A DNA stretch of 64,000 bases from Sedimentisphaerales bacterium (lineage in GTDB: Bacteria > Planctomycetota > Phycisphaerae > Sedimentisphaerales > Anaerobacaceae). Below are positions 25,011 through 35,108 of this stretch, in pieces (the stretch's first letter is position 1; each line of letters opens with the position of its first letter). The stretch covers positions 62,001 through 126,000 of the forward strand of contig JAFGLV010000145.1 in NCBI GenBank assembly GCA_016927855.1, given 5' to 3'. The notes beneath the pieces are model-generated. The model searched no databases and had not been told where the DNA came from. It was given only the letters and a program-made list of their open reading frames with translations. The translations under genes and the position numbers were made by a program.

Positions 25011-28000
25011 CTACCGGCCTGACGCCAAAGCGGCGATGTCGGCCTGGTTCAAAGCATAGTTGTAGACCCGCACGTCGTCAATGGTCCCTCCGAAGTAGGC
25101 GCTGTCCAGGGCATGCCGTCCGAGCTTGAGGGTTTGCTCTTCAGGAACGGGTGCGCCGGACGGGTCCGGATTCTCAGTGACGAGAGAGCCGTTCTTGTAG
25201 GCCTTGAGCGTTTCGCCGTCGTAGGTTCCGACGAGATGGTACCAGGTGTCGGATTCGAGCGGGCCGAAGCCGGCGTCGTACCACGTGCCTGCGACGCAAA
25301 GCGCCGCGGCGCCGCGGAACGCGTCCATGTCGTGATTCCAGTTGATCTGGTAGTTCTTCTCGCGATGGACGGGACCGCTGGGGGCTCCGGAGGCAGGCGC
25401 CGCCGGGCTCTTGACCCAGACCGCGATCGTCCAGGCCGGCAGGTTCGTCGTTAGGTTGGTCTCGACGTAGTCGTCCTGACCGTCCAGCTTCAAAGCGCCG
25501 CCGATCTTGCCGCCGGAGGGCTGCCACTCGGGACCGCCGATGAGCATGCCGGTATGACCGTTGCCCGAAGCGTCGTTGGCGTTGCTGCCTGTGGTTTCGT
25601 CGAGCCTCCACCAGGCGATCAGACCGGCCAGTTGGGCCGTACCGATCGCGCCGGGGTTCTGCCAGGCATTGTCCTGCACCGCGTGCCAGGCGAGCTTGCT
25701 GTCGCGCTCGCCACCGTCATCGTCGTCGTTGACCTGCACGTCCAAGCTGATGTTCGCACCTGGCGCAGGAGTGACGCCAAGAGTAGACCACGGGAATTGG
25801 ACTTCGAGGCGATAACCTCCGTCGGTCTTGATGAAGGCGTGCTTGACGCCGTCGGTCTTGCCTTGCTGGCCTTCGCTCATGGCCGGCGCGGTCGCGTCCC
25901 ACTCGAAGCGATACTGATAGTCATTGTCACCATACGAGGACGCCTTGCTGTTGTCGGCGTCCATGAAGATCTCGATCGCGTCGTCCTGCCAGAATTCCTC
26001 CGAGTCGTTGCGCAGGTCGTCGTCGGTGACGTCCACTAGAAGGTAAAGACCGTTCTTGTCCCACAAGGCCCTGTATGTCGCGGAGCAATCTTCAGGCGAA
26101 GAGACCGGATTGTAGAAGCTGTGCTTGATTTCGAGCGCCTTGGCCTGGGCCCAACAGGCGTCGATATTGCCGTCGATGGTCGGAGCGGTTTCGGTGCTCA
26201 GGACCGTCGCCGGCGGGGTGCCGGAGACCGCCCACGAGGTGGCTTGCCTGTGTATCTGCTCCATGCCCTGGGCAATCTGCATGATCGGTCCCACCACCTC
26301 ACTCACCGGCGGCAGGTTGTTGACGGCCAAATGCAGGCCGAAGCTGTTTTCCTCCTCGCTGGTTCGCAGTTGGACGGTGGTCTTGCGGCTGGCCCGGGCC
26401 AACTGCGCCATGGCGCCGATGACCTGGCCGGCGATTTCCTCGTCGGGCAACTCCATGGTCTGGGCCGCGAACTCGAAGACGCCGGCCGCGTTGAGCATCA
26501 CCAGCTTGCTGGTCGTCTCAGGCAGAGCCGCCAGAGCGTCGCTGAGTGGACCGGCTTGGGCTGCCCCTGCGCTTTTGGCGGCGGCCATGGACTTCTCGAC
26601 GACGGTGGAGTTGAACGACAGGACCGTCGTCTTGGCGTCCTGGTCCATGTAGCCGAAAATGTTCTGGTGGTTAGGCAGGGTGAACTGGAAGCGGCCGCCC
26701 GTCGGCGCCTGGCCGCCGACGACCAGATTGGCTGTGCGGAGTACGCTGTCCAGCAGGTCGTACGTCTTCTGCGGGTTGGCGCTGGTGATCGCCAGCCCCA
26801 GCGACATCGCCTGCGGCGGGATATCGGCGCTGAGCTGCTCGGCCGGCACGCGGAAGGGCAGCGCGAACAGCGTGATCTGGTCGATGTTGGAGAACAGTTC
26901 GCCACCGATATTGAGACCGGTGGCGCTCAAGATGTGCTGGCCGACCATGGCTGCCTGCGGCGAGTCTGCCTGGCCTACGCCGACCGCCAGCAGCATGATC
27001 GCATCGGCCGGCACGGCCTTCAGCGCCGCCGTGCTGAGGTTCGGCGTGTGCGCCATGCGGTAGGCCATGCAGTTGTGGCCTTCTTTGAGGTTCACGTTGG
27101 CGTCCAGCGCCAGGCCTGTCTGCTTGAGCGACAGCGACGCGATCAGATCGTTGACGTTGGCGAAATCGACGAAGCCGTTGGCCATCTGAATCTCTTGGGG
27201 GATCTGACCCTGCGGGAACATCTTGACCATACTGCCATAGACCTCGTCCGCATTGACCCAGACGGTCAGGGCGTTTGCCTGCCTGGCCTGCTTACTGATG
27301 GTGGCAAACGACTTGTTGCTGGAGGCCAGGGTCGGCTCGGTGGCGAGTCCTTTGTACTGTCGGACGGACCAGCGAAGCTGTTCGAGCGAGTTGGCGCTCT
27401 GGGCCAGGATGACGACGTTGTCGTCGTAAGCGACCGCAGCGGCGCCGGCGATGGTGACACACGGCATCCCGTCGATCGCGTCGGCGGGCCTGCCCACGAA
27501 ACCCAGTAGCATCTGCAGCACGCCTCGCAGAGCGTCACTCTGGCCGGGGAACAGGACCAGGACAAACGGCGGGTTGTTCTGGGCCATGCCGGTCAGTCCC
27601 AGGCCGATGCCTCGGATCTTCTGAAACTCCGCCATCATGCTGGGATTCAGCAATGCGCCGATCATGTTGGCATGGGGGCTGGGCCGCGAACCCGCCTGCC
27701 CTTGGTTGGCGCCAATCATCGCCAGCGGGTTCTCGAAGGGCGTGCCTTCGAGCATCTTGACGATGGTCTCGATCTGCTTGCCCGGGCTGCCGATCTCGAT
27801 ATAGGCGATCGTGTTGGGCGGCATCAGGCTGGCCGGGTCCGCGTTGCCGAGGTCTCCCAGCAGCGGCTTGACCTTGGCGATCAGCTCGGTCTGGTCGCTG
27901 TGCTCGGCGATGAGCTTGGTGAACGCGGCCTTGGCCTGCCCTTCGTTGTTCTTTTTCATATAGCACATGCCCTGGCGGTACAGGGCCTGTGCCACGATGT

Positions 28001-28184
28001 TCTTCGGGGCGCTGGCGTCGTCGATGACCTGCTGATAGATCTTGATGGCCGCGTCGAGATCGCCTTCGACCTCCTCGGCATAAAGACCTTCACGCATCGA
28101 CACCGACGCCGCCTGGACCGGCAACGCCGTCAGCAAGACCCCCGTCAGTAACAACGTGACACCAATCGGCACTGTCTTCCACAT
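25011..28184 (-). CDS. Large exported protein: TPR, bait-like middle, CBM9-like and LamG domains
   Basis: 1,057 residues. A signal peptide (MWKTVPIGVTLLLTGVLLTALPVQA) precedes TPR-like helices at about 30-105 (AEEVEGDLDAAIKIYQQVID, ALYRQGMCYMKKN). A long alpha/beta region (about 115-680) resembles DUF3352-type secreted proteins (MPPNTIAYIEIGSPG). Then comes a CBM9-like domain (TAPTIDGNIDACW, YLLVDVTDDDLRND, IEIFMDADN) and a C-terminal LamG/concanavalin domain (LIAWWRLDET, GHTGMLIGGPEWQ, IDDVRVYNYALNQADIAAL). Start ATG 28184 is fixed by AAAGGAG 7 bases upstream; an in-frame extension to 28271 only translates the hairpin at 28219. It probably binds polysaccharide at the cell surface. Confidence 0.8.
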   Translation of the reverse strand: MWKTVPIGVTLLLTGVLLTALPVQAASVSMREGLYAEEVEGDLDAAIKIYQQVIDDASAPKNIVAQALYRQGMCYMKKNNEGQAKAAFTKLIAEHSDQTELIAKVKPLLGDLGNADPASLMPPNTIAYIEIGSPGKQIETIVKMLEGTPFENPLAMIGANQGQAGSRPSPHANMIGALLNPSMMAEFQKIRGIGLGLTGMAQNNPPFVLVLFPGQSDALRGVLQMLLGFVGRPADAIDGMPCVTIAGAAAVAYDDNVVILAQSANSLEQLRWSVRQYKGLATEPTLASSNKSFATISKQARQANALTVWVNADEVYGSMVKMFPQGQIPQEIQMANGFVDFANVNDLIASLSLKQTGLALDANVNLKEGHNCMAYRMAHTPNLSTAALKAVPADAIMLLAVGVGQADSPQAAMVGQHILSATGLNIGGELFSNIDQITLFALPFRVPAEQLSADIPPQAMSLGLAITSANPQKTYDLLDSVLRTANLVVGGQAPTGGRFQFTLPNHQNIFGYMDQDAKTTVLSFNSTVVEKSMAAAKSAGAAQAGPLSDALAALPETTSKLVMLNAAGVFEFAAQTMELPDEEIAGQVIGAMAQLARASRKTTVQLRTSEEENSFGLHLAVNNLPPVSEVVGPIMQIAQGMEQIHRQATSWAVSGTPPATVLSTETAPTIDGNIDACWAQAKALEIKHSFYNPVSSPEDCSATYRALWDKNGLYLLVDVTDDDLRNDSEEFWQDDAIEIFMDADNSKASSYGDNDYQYRFEWDATAPAMSEGQQGKTDGVKHAFIKTDGGYRLEVQFPWSTLGVTPAPGANISLDVQVNDDDDGGERDSKLAWHAVQDNAWQNPGAIGTAQLAGLIAWWRLDETTGSNANDASGNGHTGMLIGGPEWQPSGGKIGGALKLDGQDDYVETNLTTNLPAWTIAVWVKSPAAPASGAPSGPVHREKNYQINWNHDMDAFRGAAALCVAGTWYDAGFGPLESDTWYHLVGTYDGETLKAYKNGSLVTENPDPSGAPVPEEQTLKLGRHALDSAYFGGTIDDVRVYNYALNQADIAALASGR

Positions 28185-28218
28185 GGCTGGGCTCCTTTCA
28201 AAGAAACTGGTCGGTTGC

Positions 28219-28280
28219 GGTTGCGATGCTCGTCGTGTCGCGGGCGTCCCCGCCCGCGACACGACGAGCATCGCAACCGA
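28219..28280. repeat. Perfect 29-bp inverted repeat (hairpin) in the leader of the 28184 gene
   Basis: 28219-28247 and 28252-28280 are exact reverse complements around a 4-base loop (TCCC). The arms combine the CGGTTGCG module and the GTCGCGGGCG module seen at 12000 and 16065. In the mRNA of the TPR/CBM9/LamG gene, the hairpin would end 34 bases before the start codon. Confidence 0.9.
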
Positions 28281-28411
28281 GAGACGACAAACGAGATGTT
28301 GACCGGTTCATCTGACACAAGCCCAGTGTGCCGCTTGGGTGTTACTGGTTTGTTACAAGTGTGTCCTTTTTCGATGATTTTTGGCGGGTCGTGGAGTCGC
28401 CCCTACGCGCG

Positions 28412-30070
28412 TCACGGGGAGTCGATCCGCCGGAAGTGGAACGACACGGCCCGGCTGTTCGGTGCGTCAAAGGTGAACGTCCCCGAGGCCCTGTCGGCGA
28501 TCCGCGCGCGGGTTTTGGCGATGGCATCGTACCAGGTGACTTGCCAGGAGCCGGTAGGCAGTTGGGCCTGGACGCCGGTGCGAGCGCGATTGGTCGCCAA
28601 CACGTACTCGCAGCCGGGCCAGCCCAGCGCGCGAAAGTCGCGGTGGACGTTGCGGAAGATGCCGATCCTGTCGTCGGCAGGGTTCGGGTCGGCCACCGGC
28701 GCCATGCGCCAGAACGTGATGTTCTCGTCGATGGCCTGCCGTAGCCAGAGCAGGTTGTCGGCGGCTCGGTGCTCTTCGGCGCGGAAGCGACCCCAGAAGT
28801 AGTGACCTTGCTTGTTGGCAGGTTTGTGGCCGGTCGTGCCGTAACCGCCGCCCAGAAAGGCGCCGAGATGCGACTCGATCACGTCAGCCTCGCTCCAGCC
28901 GTCTCCGTCACCCTGATACGCCAACTCGTCGTCGATGACGGGGACCCGTCCGCCGATCGCGTATTGGCGCGACACCCAGTCGGCCGCGACCGGCAAGGTC
29001 TTGATCTTCTTCTGGATGATGACGTGGTCGTGCCAGGCCGGGTCCGTGTTTAGCTCAGCGTACCAATCTCGGGGCTGGGCATGCACACTCACCGGCGTCG
29101 GGTAAGGCAGGAAACCGCGCAGCAGTTGTCCGAATTCGTTCATCTGCGCGCACGCATACTTCGGTTCCTTGATGTCGAACTCATTGCTCAGGCAGATCCA
29201 GACGTTCGGGTAGCTGCCATAGCGAGCGGCAAGGTAACGCAGAATAGGCGTGGCGTCGCCATCATTGCGGGCCGCCCTCAGTACGGCACGGCTCTCTCTC
29301 GTATCCGGCCCGTTGACGATCAGGTCGGCGATCAAATCGCGCTCGTAGGCGACCTGCACCGCACGGTCTACGCGCTGATGGAACCAGGCGGGGTTGGGAC
29401 GATGAGAGAAGTCGCCGTCATCGGTCGGTCGGCCGGTGTCGTCCAGGAAAGGCTTGGCGATCGGGTGCGGATAGCGGTCACCACTGATGGAGAAGCGGAC
29501 CTTCTTGAAATACTCGGCGTTGCCCTTGATGTCGTCGGCGATGTTACTGCCGCTGGACCCTCGGTTGTCGCGCTCTGACAGAAATGTGTACATTGTGTTG
29601 CCGAAGATATAAGGATGCGAGCCGTTCGACCGCCGATACCAGCGCCCGGCCGTTTGCGCGCGATCCAGCTCCCAGAAGCCCGGATGGTCCGAAGCGGTGC
29701 ACGCGATGGTGAGCCCCTCGTTCTGACCGTTTAGTCTCGCCTGGTTCGAGGAAGTCTTCACGAGCGTCCATGTGCCGGCGCGGGTGGGGCAGAAGCGCAC
29801 CTTGAAGACGTTGCCGGAGGCGCCGCCAGCGCTGTCGCTATCCCAGAAGCCGTGGATCGTGTAAGAACGGCCCGTCTCGTGTCGCCATTGCGTGACCAGC
29901 TCCGCGTCTCGAGCCGGCGTGTCCGTGGGCCCGAAGGTCGGGCCCTCGAAGACCACCTCATGGATGCCGTAGCACGGGACCTCCGTCTGAGTGCTTGCAT
30001 TGGCAAGGCCAGAGACGAAGATGACGACGCCCGCTATGACAATGACGCGAATGTCCCGTAGTGCTATTAT
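28412..30070 (-). CDS. Exported DUF5060/DUF4038 (apiosidase-like) protein with non-standard ATA start
   Basis: 552 residues if started at ATA 30070. The N-terminal DUF5060 sandwich (VVFEGPTFGPTDTP, TIHGFWDSD, VFKVRFCPTRAGTWTL) is followed by a DUF4038-like TIM barrel (FFLSERDN-like YTFLSERDN, YPNVWICLSNEFD, VPVIDDELAYQGD), a group that includes glycoside hydrolases. From GTG 29956 there would be no signal peptide. In the same frame upstream a good signal peptide is encoded (RVIVIAGVVIFVSGLANA), reaching ATA 30070-30068, which has GGAG 6 bases before it. No ATG, GTG or TTG occurs in that stretch. Either ATA initiates or a start codon has mutated. It lies 15 bases after the DUF3160 gene. Confidence 0.7.
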   Translation of the reverse strand: MIALRDIRVIVIAGVVIFVSGLANASTQTEVPCYGIHEVVFEGPTFGPTDTPARDAELVTQWRHETGRSYTIHGFWDSDSAGGASGNVFKVRFCPTRAGTWTLVKTSSNQARLNGQNEGLTIACTASDHPGFWELDRAQTAGRWYRRSNGSHPYIFGNTMYTFLSERDNRGSSGSNIADDIKGNAEYFKKVRFSISGDRYPHPIAKPFLDDTGRPTDDGDFSHRPNPAWFHQRVDRAVQVAYERDLIADLIVNGPDTRESRAVLRAARNDGDATPILRYLAARYGSYPNVWICLSNEFDIKEPKYACAQMNEFGQLLRGFLPYPTPVSVHAQPRDWYAELNTDPAWHDHVIIQKKIKTLPVAADWVSRQYAIGGRVPVIDDELAYQGDGDGWSEADVIESHLGAFLGGGYGTTGHKPANKQGHYFWGRFRAEEHRAADNLLWLRQAIDENITFWRMAPVADPNPADDRIGIFRNVHRDFRALGWPGCEYVLATNRARTGVQAQLPTGSWQVTWYDAIAKTRARIADRASGTFTFDAPNSRAVSFHFRRIDSP

Positions 30071-30085
30071 GGTCTACTCCATCCA

Positions 30086-32917
30086 CTACCATGCGGGCTT
30101 GTCCGGCCGTGCCGGCGAATCGAGCAGGTCGCGCCAGGTCTCATCCGTAAGCCGGTCGCTCATCGGTTGCTTGAACTCATAATAGCTCAGGACCGGCCCG
30201 ACCGCCAGGAAGATCGAGCCGTCCGCCGCCGGGCAGGCGACCACGATCAGGTCCACCTTGCCGACCGCCTCTTCGAGCACCATTCCGTCGCCTGTCTCGG
30301 TGTGGACGTCCGCCACCAGGGTTGTCCTCACGCCGGTGTCCGAAACGCCGGCGACGATCCGGTCCAGACGCCAGGTCAGGTTGGCGATGAAGGCTTCGTC
30401 GCTTGCCGAGAGCGGTTCGTTGCGAAGCTGTTGCTCGGTGATGGTCAGCAGCCGTTCGATGAGCTCCTCGGTCTCCACCAGGCGCTGACGAGCCTCTTCG
30501 GACAGCACGCCAAGGTTCTCCAGACCGCGCGCGGTCATCCGCGCCAGCGCCAGCAGGCGACCCCAGAATTCCGCGGCCGGCTCGACATAGGCCGGCGGAG
30601 CGGGCGTGCCTCCTCCGCGACCAGGCGTGTAGCTCTGCTTGGCGTAGAGGATCGTGTCGTGCCGCAACTCGGTCCACGACGCCAGCGCCGAGCGGAGCTG
30701 ATGTCGTTGCCAGGCTTGCGTGCGCGTGAAGTTCGGATAGCCCTCAGGCGGCGCCTCCAGCAGCGCGCGCAGCGTGTAGAGCCACGACCAGTACAGGTTC
30801 GCGTTCCAGTCGGTTTCGGTTAGCGTCGCGAACTGCTCCTCCAGTTCCGTGAAGCGCTGCCTGTAATCCACGTAGTCCGTGTCACCTTCCTTGATGAGAA
30901 TGGTCCTCGCCTGTTCGGAGCCCAGCAGCGCCATCACGTCCAGCCCGCGCGGATAGCCTCGCACAGGGTCCATGCTCATCGTAAAAGGCGGATTGGCCGG
31001 ATCGCCCAGATACCCGCCGACCTGCGGCCAGACCAGGTGCTGAAACATGTACGAATCGGGGATGAAACGCTGACCCATCAGACGCAGTCCGGCTGTTTTG
31101 CTCAAGACCTCGTCTAGCGCCTCAGGTGGCGCATGGGGCGGCAAGATGATATTGCCTGTCCCGCCGTATATCTTCGGCTGAGGCAGCAGCGCCAACTCCC
31201 TCTTGAGAGTGAGATAGTTCTCGTCGTCTGCCAGATCCTCCCACGCGAAAGCGCCGTCAAATACCTGATCGAGCGCCCAGAGATAATCGTAGGGCGTCAA
31301 ATCGTCAGCCAATCCCACGTAGAAAGCCGTCACCGCATACAAACGGTCCCAGACTTCCAGGCCGAACCGCGTGCCCACCGGAGCCGTCTGGAGCGACGTA
31401 GCGAGCAGCATCGCCTGGAGCGTTTGGATCTTCGCGTCGTGAAGGCTGACTAGAGCCTTACTGCTCTGGCCCTATGGGTCTGCGCCTTTCAACAGAAAGG
31501 CCATGCGGCCGTACCACATCATCGTCTTGAAGTAGCGTTGCAGCGCGGCGCTGCGCGTGTAGTGACCTCGCGGGACGTACTGCGAGTAGTCCTCGTCGTA
31601 GATGAAGATGTCACTTGGCACGAAACCCTCGTGGGCCTCGATCTTGGCCAACTCGCCGGCCACCTCGTCGACGACGAACGTCGAGACCGATGCATTCGGG
31701 TCCATGAGCATGCGAGCTACGGACAGATACGCGACGTTCCGCTTGGCGGCCTCTTGGAGATCGCCCTGCAATTGGCCGTAGAGTCGCAGCGCGTCGCCGA
31801 GCAGCGCGACGGTCAGATCGTTGATATCGCCAACGAACCAGCGCTCCTCGATCTCCCGCAGCGTCTCGTCGAACTGCACGTGATACAGGTGCAGCATCGT
31901 ATCCGTCGTGAAGAACAGCGGGACGCCTCTGGCGCGCAGGTAGTTGTAGGGTTCGATGATGTCGTCGTCGGCGCCCCAGGCCGCTTGGAGAGCCGCGTTG
32001 GGCTCGATGACGGCAAAGCCGTTCTGCCGGATCAGCTCGGCGACGCCGTCGAGATCGATGATCTCATCGACCTGAGCGAAGTTGGTGATATCATTGACGT
32101 CCAAGGGCAGAGTATAACCCGGCGCGTTCGGCACGACGTTGGGCTCGCACGGTTCGTAGTAGCGCGCGAAGCCGGGTCTGGGCGGCAGGTCGCTCTTGGG
32201 TCCCGGCGGCGGGGCGGTGGCGCCCCACGCCGCGGCGAGCCCTTGGCCGGCGTAGTCGCAGACTTCTGTCGCGGCGCCCGTGTTCGGGTCAATCGCGTAG
32301 AGGGAGGTGCCTGCCGTGCCGTAGAGCGTGCCATCCAGCGTATCCAGACCGTAGAGATTCAGGGGACCGAACGACCCGACCAGGCGGGCCGGACCGCCGT
32401 CGGCCAGATCGAGCCTGACGAGGTCGTTGCCCTGGGCGGTCAGGTACAGCGCGCCGTCCAGGAACGCCATATCGCCCCACGCGTAGAAGCCGATGTCGCG
32501 CCAGGGTGTCGCTCGCGCGGAATTGGGGTCGACCGTGTAAAGCCACGTACCGCCACTGCCGGCGGCATACAGCGTGCCGTCGGCGCCTGCGACCAGCGCG
32601 TTCGCCTGCGGCACGCCGTGCAGGCCGATGTAGTTCGGCTCGCCGGTAGCGCTGTCGATCTCGTAGAGCACGTCGAGACTCAGCCCGAACAGCTTGCCTT
32701 GCGGATCGAACGCGATATCGGTCAGGATCAGCCCGGTATCGCCGATCACCGTAACCGTCCCGCTAGGCACATCGACCGTCCCTAGCACGCCGCTTTCATC
32801 GACAACGTAGAGTTCGTTTGTCGTCGCGGCCGCTCTGGAGACCAGCAAGCCCCAGACCACCAGCCGCAGAAGGCCTTTTCCCGTCGTTGATCCCGCATTT
32901 CCAACATTGCAGTACAT
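30086..32917 (-). pseudogene. DUF3160 exported protein interrupted by an in-frame amber codon
   Basis: One continuous frame of 943 codons containing a single TAG at 31474-31472. The first part (481 residues from ATG 32917, GGAG 9 bases upstream) has a signal peptide, a propeller-like region (LYVVDESGVLGTVDVPSG, LYAAGSGGTWLYTVDPNS) and the start of DUF3160 (FFTTDTMLHLYHVQFDETL, RYFKTMMWYGRMAFLLK). After the TAG the same frame continues with GQSSKALVSLHDAKIQTLQ, then WDRLYAVTAFYVGLADDLTPYDY and the conserved end VGPVLSYYEFKQPM. No base is missing. TAG is used as an ordinary stop by many genes here, so recoding is unlikely. A point mutation or a sequencing error is more likely. A downstream ATG (31411) could start a second fragment. 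Confidence 0.85.
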
Positions 32918-32949
32918 GGCTCGATTCTCCCATAAGAGGCTCTGTCGAG

Positions 32950-34661
32950 CTACATCGCGCTCTTCTCCCAAAACAGAGCTCTCGGATAGTCTTCCCCTCC
33001 TATCAGCGCTCCGACCTCCGTGCTGCCCTCGCCGGCTTGGATCGTCACCGTTGCCTGACAGCCGCTGACCTCGCCTATTGAATGGTAGCTGGCGCCGATC
33101 AAGCCGCCGATGAACTGGCTGTATTCGCCCACGGTGATAGAGCCGGTCACAGAGCAGTTCTTGATGACACCGTAGTTGCTGCCGGCCAGCAAGCCAATAC
33201 GCCGCGAATTCACTCCTCCCGTGATCTCGCAGTTCTCGAGCGTCACATTCCTGACCTCACCGGTAACATACCCAAACAGTCCGCCGTTCCACATCGGCGT
33301 CGTACCATCGTCCGGACTCCAGTGGAGGTTGCGAATTACATGACCGTTTCCATCGAACGTTCCAGAGAAACTGGACCCGGCACAAATGCCGATGGGGGGC
33401 GGACCGCCGAGTGACATATCCACATCGTTGCCAAGGATGAAATGCTTGTCCCAGTAGATGCTCGCCCGATGCAGGTCTACCAGGTCTCCACGAGTTCGGA
33501 TTACATACGGATCGCTCTCCGTCCCGCTGCCTTCCTCAAAGGGCCGAAGGGTACGTTTCGGGACCGTTATCCCGTCCACCCCTTCCCAGGCGAGCCGCGG
33601 GTAGTACGCGGGGGGAGAGAGCTCAGAAAAATCCGGTTCAGCGGGGATCACCCAATTCGGATCCTCGGACCAGCCGTTCAAGGCCAACGGAGTCAGCCCC
33701 CCCCTCGAATGCCATGCACGCCTATTCCGGCGCCGCTCCAGTGGCAGTCCGTGTCAGTCCAATCCCAGACGCAATTCGAGACGCTTCCCAGGATCCCGCC
33801 CCCAGCCAAGCTGACCAGACCGCCTCTCATCTCCCCCGTAACCAGACTGGCTGCATAGCAGGTCTGAAGATGCCCCGTGTTTTCGGATACCAGGCCACCC
33901 GCCCCCACCTGCCCCACGACTGGTCCACGGGCGTAGCAGTTACGAATCGTACCCGCATTCCGCCCCACAAGACCACCGACACCTCTGTTGCCCAGCACAG
34001 TAGCCCAGGCCAGACTGTTGGCGATCAAGCCGTTCTCACCATTCACACTCACCAGCCCTCCGACATAGGCAGACTCGAGTTCATCCCCCTCGACCTTGTC
34101 CTCCCACGGGGCAATGACCCATCCATCGAAGTAGCAGTTGATGATCGCGCCTGCATTACCCCCCACGAAACCGCCCACAGTGCCGACCCTCCAGGTGACG
34201 ACTACGCCCGTAACGCCGCAATTCTCGATGATGCCGAAGTTCTCTGCGGCAAAACCACCGGCCGCAAGCATCGATCCGGGGTAGTCCGGCAGAGCAGTCG
34301 TGACGACGTCGACATCTGCCACGACCAGGTTCCTAATGCTCGCGCCTGCCATCACCCCCCCGAACACGCCGGCCCGAGAGCTGATTGCGTTCCGTATCTC
34401 AAAGCCGGCGCCGTCCAGATGGGCGCGGAAGTAGGTAAGCGGTCCGGCCTTTCTGTCCAAGTCAATGTCATTGCACAACCGGAAGTACGTCTCGGGCACG
34501 GTGAAATCCGCCGTCAGGAACTGCTCGGCAGTCGCGATGAGGTAGGGATCGTTCGGCTCGCCCGTGCCGCCGGCGAATTCCACGGCGGCTGTCCGTGCGC
34601 AAAGCGCCCACGTGAAAAAGGCGAGGACGGCCGCTGTGAGGTGACGCTTCGATGATGCCAT
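32950..34661 (-). pseudogene. GLUG-repeat exported protein, frameshifted at a run of eight C/G
   Basis: The first part (322 residues from ATG 34661, AGGAGAGGAG upstream) has a signal peptide, a GxGxxxDPYLIATAEQF unit and several GLUG-type repeats (GGLVGRNAGTIRNCYARG, VGGFVGGNAGAIINCYFDG). At the G8 run (minus strand; 33704-33697) the frame ends at TGA. If one G were added, translation would run on as GGGLTPLALNGWSEDPNW into a second DPYVIRT unit and more GLUG repeats to 32950. The total length, 1,712 bases, is one short of a multiple of three, as expected. GLUG proteins are secreted or surface proteins, some with adhesive roles. The defect may be a switchable tract, a mutation or a homopolymer sequencing error. 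Confidence 0.8.
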
Positions 34662-34736
34662 GTTTGGCTCCTCTCCTTTGCGTATGATCTAATCACGACG
34701 AAGAAGGACGTGCATCGCTCGCGGCGATACCGGAAA

Positions 34737-34760
34737 GGGCGAATGATTATTCGCCCCTAC
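34737..34760 (-). repeat. REP-like hairpin, GTAGGGGCGAA family
   Basis: On the minus strand: GTAG, stem GGGCGAA, loop TAATCA-like, stem TTCGCCC. The same sequence with two changes in the loop is at 48122-48145. Confidence 0.75.
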
Positions 34761-35010
34761 AGGCCACGCGACGAACGAATCCTTCTATACCTGCTTCTCC
34801 CAATACCCGAACCGCGTTTGCATCCGCAGGCGAGCCGCTATGAAATGACAGGCTAACGTATGATTGCAGACGGTTATGATAGTGTTCTTCCGGCCCGCCT
34901 TTTAGTACGTACTATTATACCCTCGCCCCGGCGAAATCTTTCCAGATGGCGGCGAAAAACCCGAAAAATATCCATCCATAAGCAGGGGATGCGGGTTTTG
35001 AAGAATTCAC

Positions 35011-35038
35011 TTGACAAGAGCAGAGGGCCAGTTATAGT
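35011..35038 (+). promoter_or_regulatory. Promoter of the 35109 gene
   Basis: TTGACA (35011-35016) and TATAGT (35033-35038) with a 16-base spacer, about 70 bases before the start codon, which has AAGGAGG upstream. Confidence 0.7.
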
Positions 35039-35108
35039 ACGTTCGAGCCGAATCAGGAGGATTCGGCGGGGGGCACGGAGCCAGGGGTCTTGTTAAGGAG
35101 GATGAGAC

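Larger units (their letters stand above)
34662..35108. other. Divergent intergenic region between the GLUG operon and the 35109 gene
   Basis: 447 bases holding the REP-like hairpin at 34737-34760 and the promoter at 35011-35038. An AT-rich segment (34860-34990) has several TATA-like hexamers but no convincing partner boxes. No gene is seen. Confidence 0.55.

Noticed and set aside
28185-28271. N-terminal extension of the TPR/CBM9/LamG protein through the hairpin
   Set aside because: It only translates the palindromic repeat; ATG 28184 has a strong ribosome site and a proper signal peptide.
31472-31474. Pyrrolysine insertion at the amber codon
   Set aside because: TAG ends several ordinary genes nearby, no pyl genes are visible, and the family is not a methylamine methyltransferase; nonsense mutation or error is more likely.
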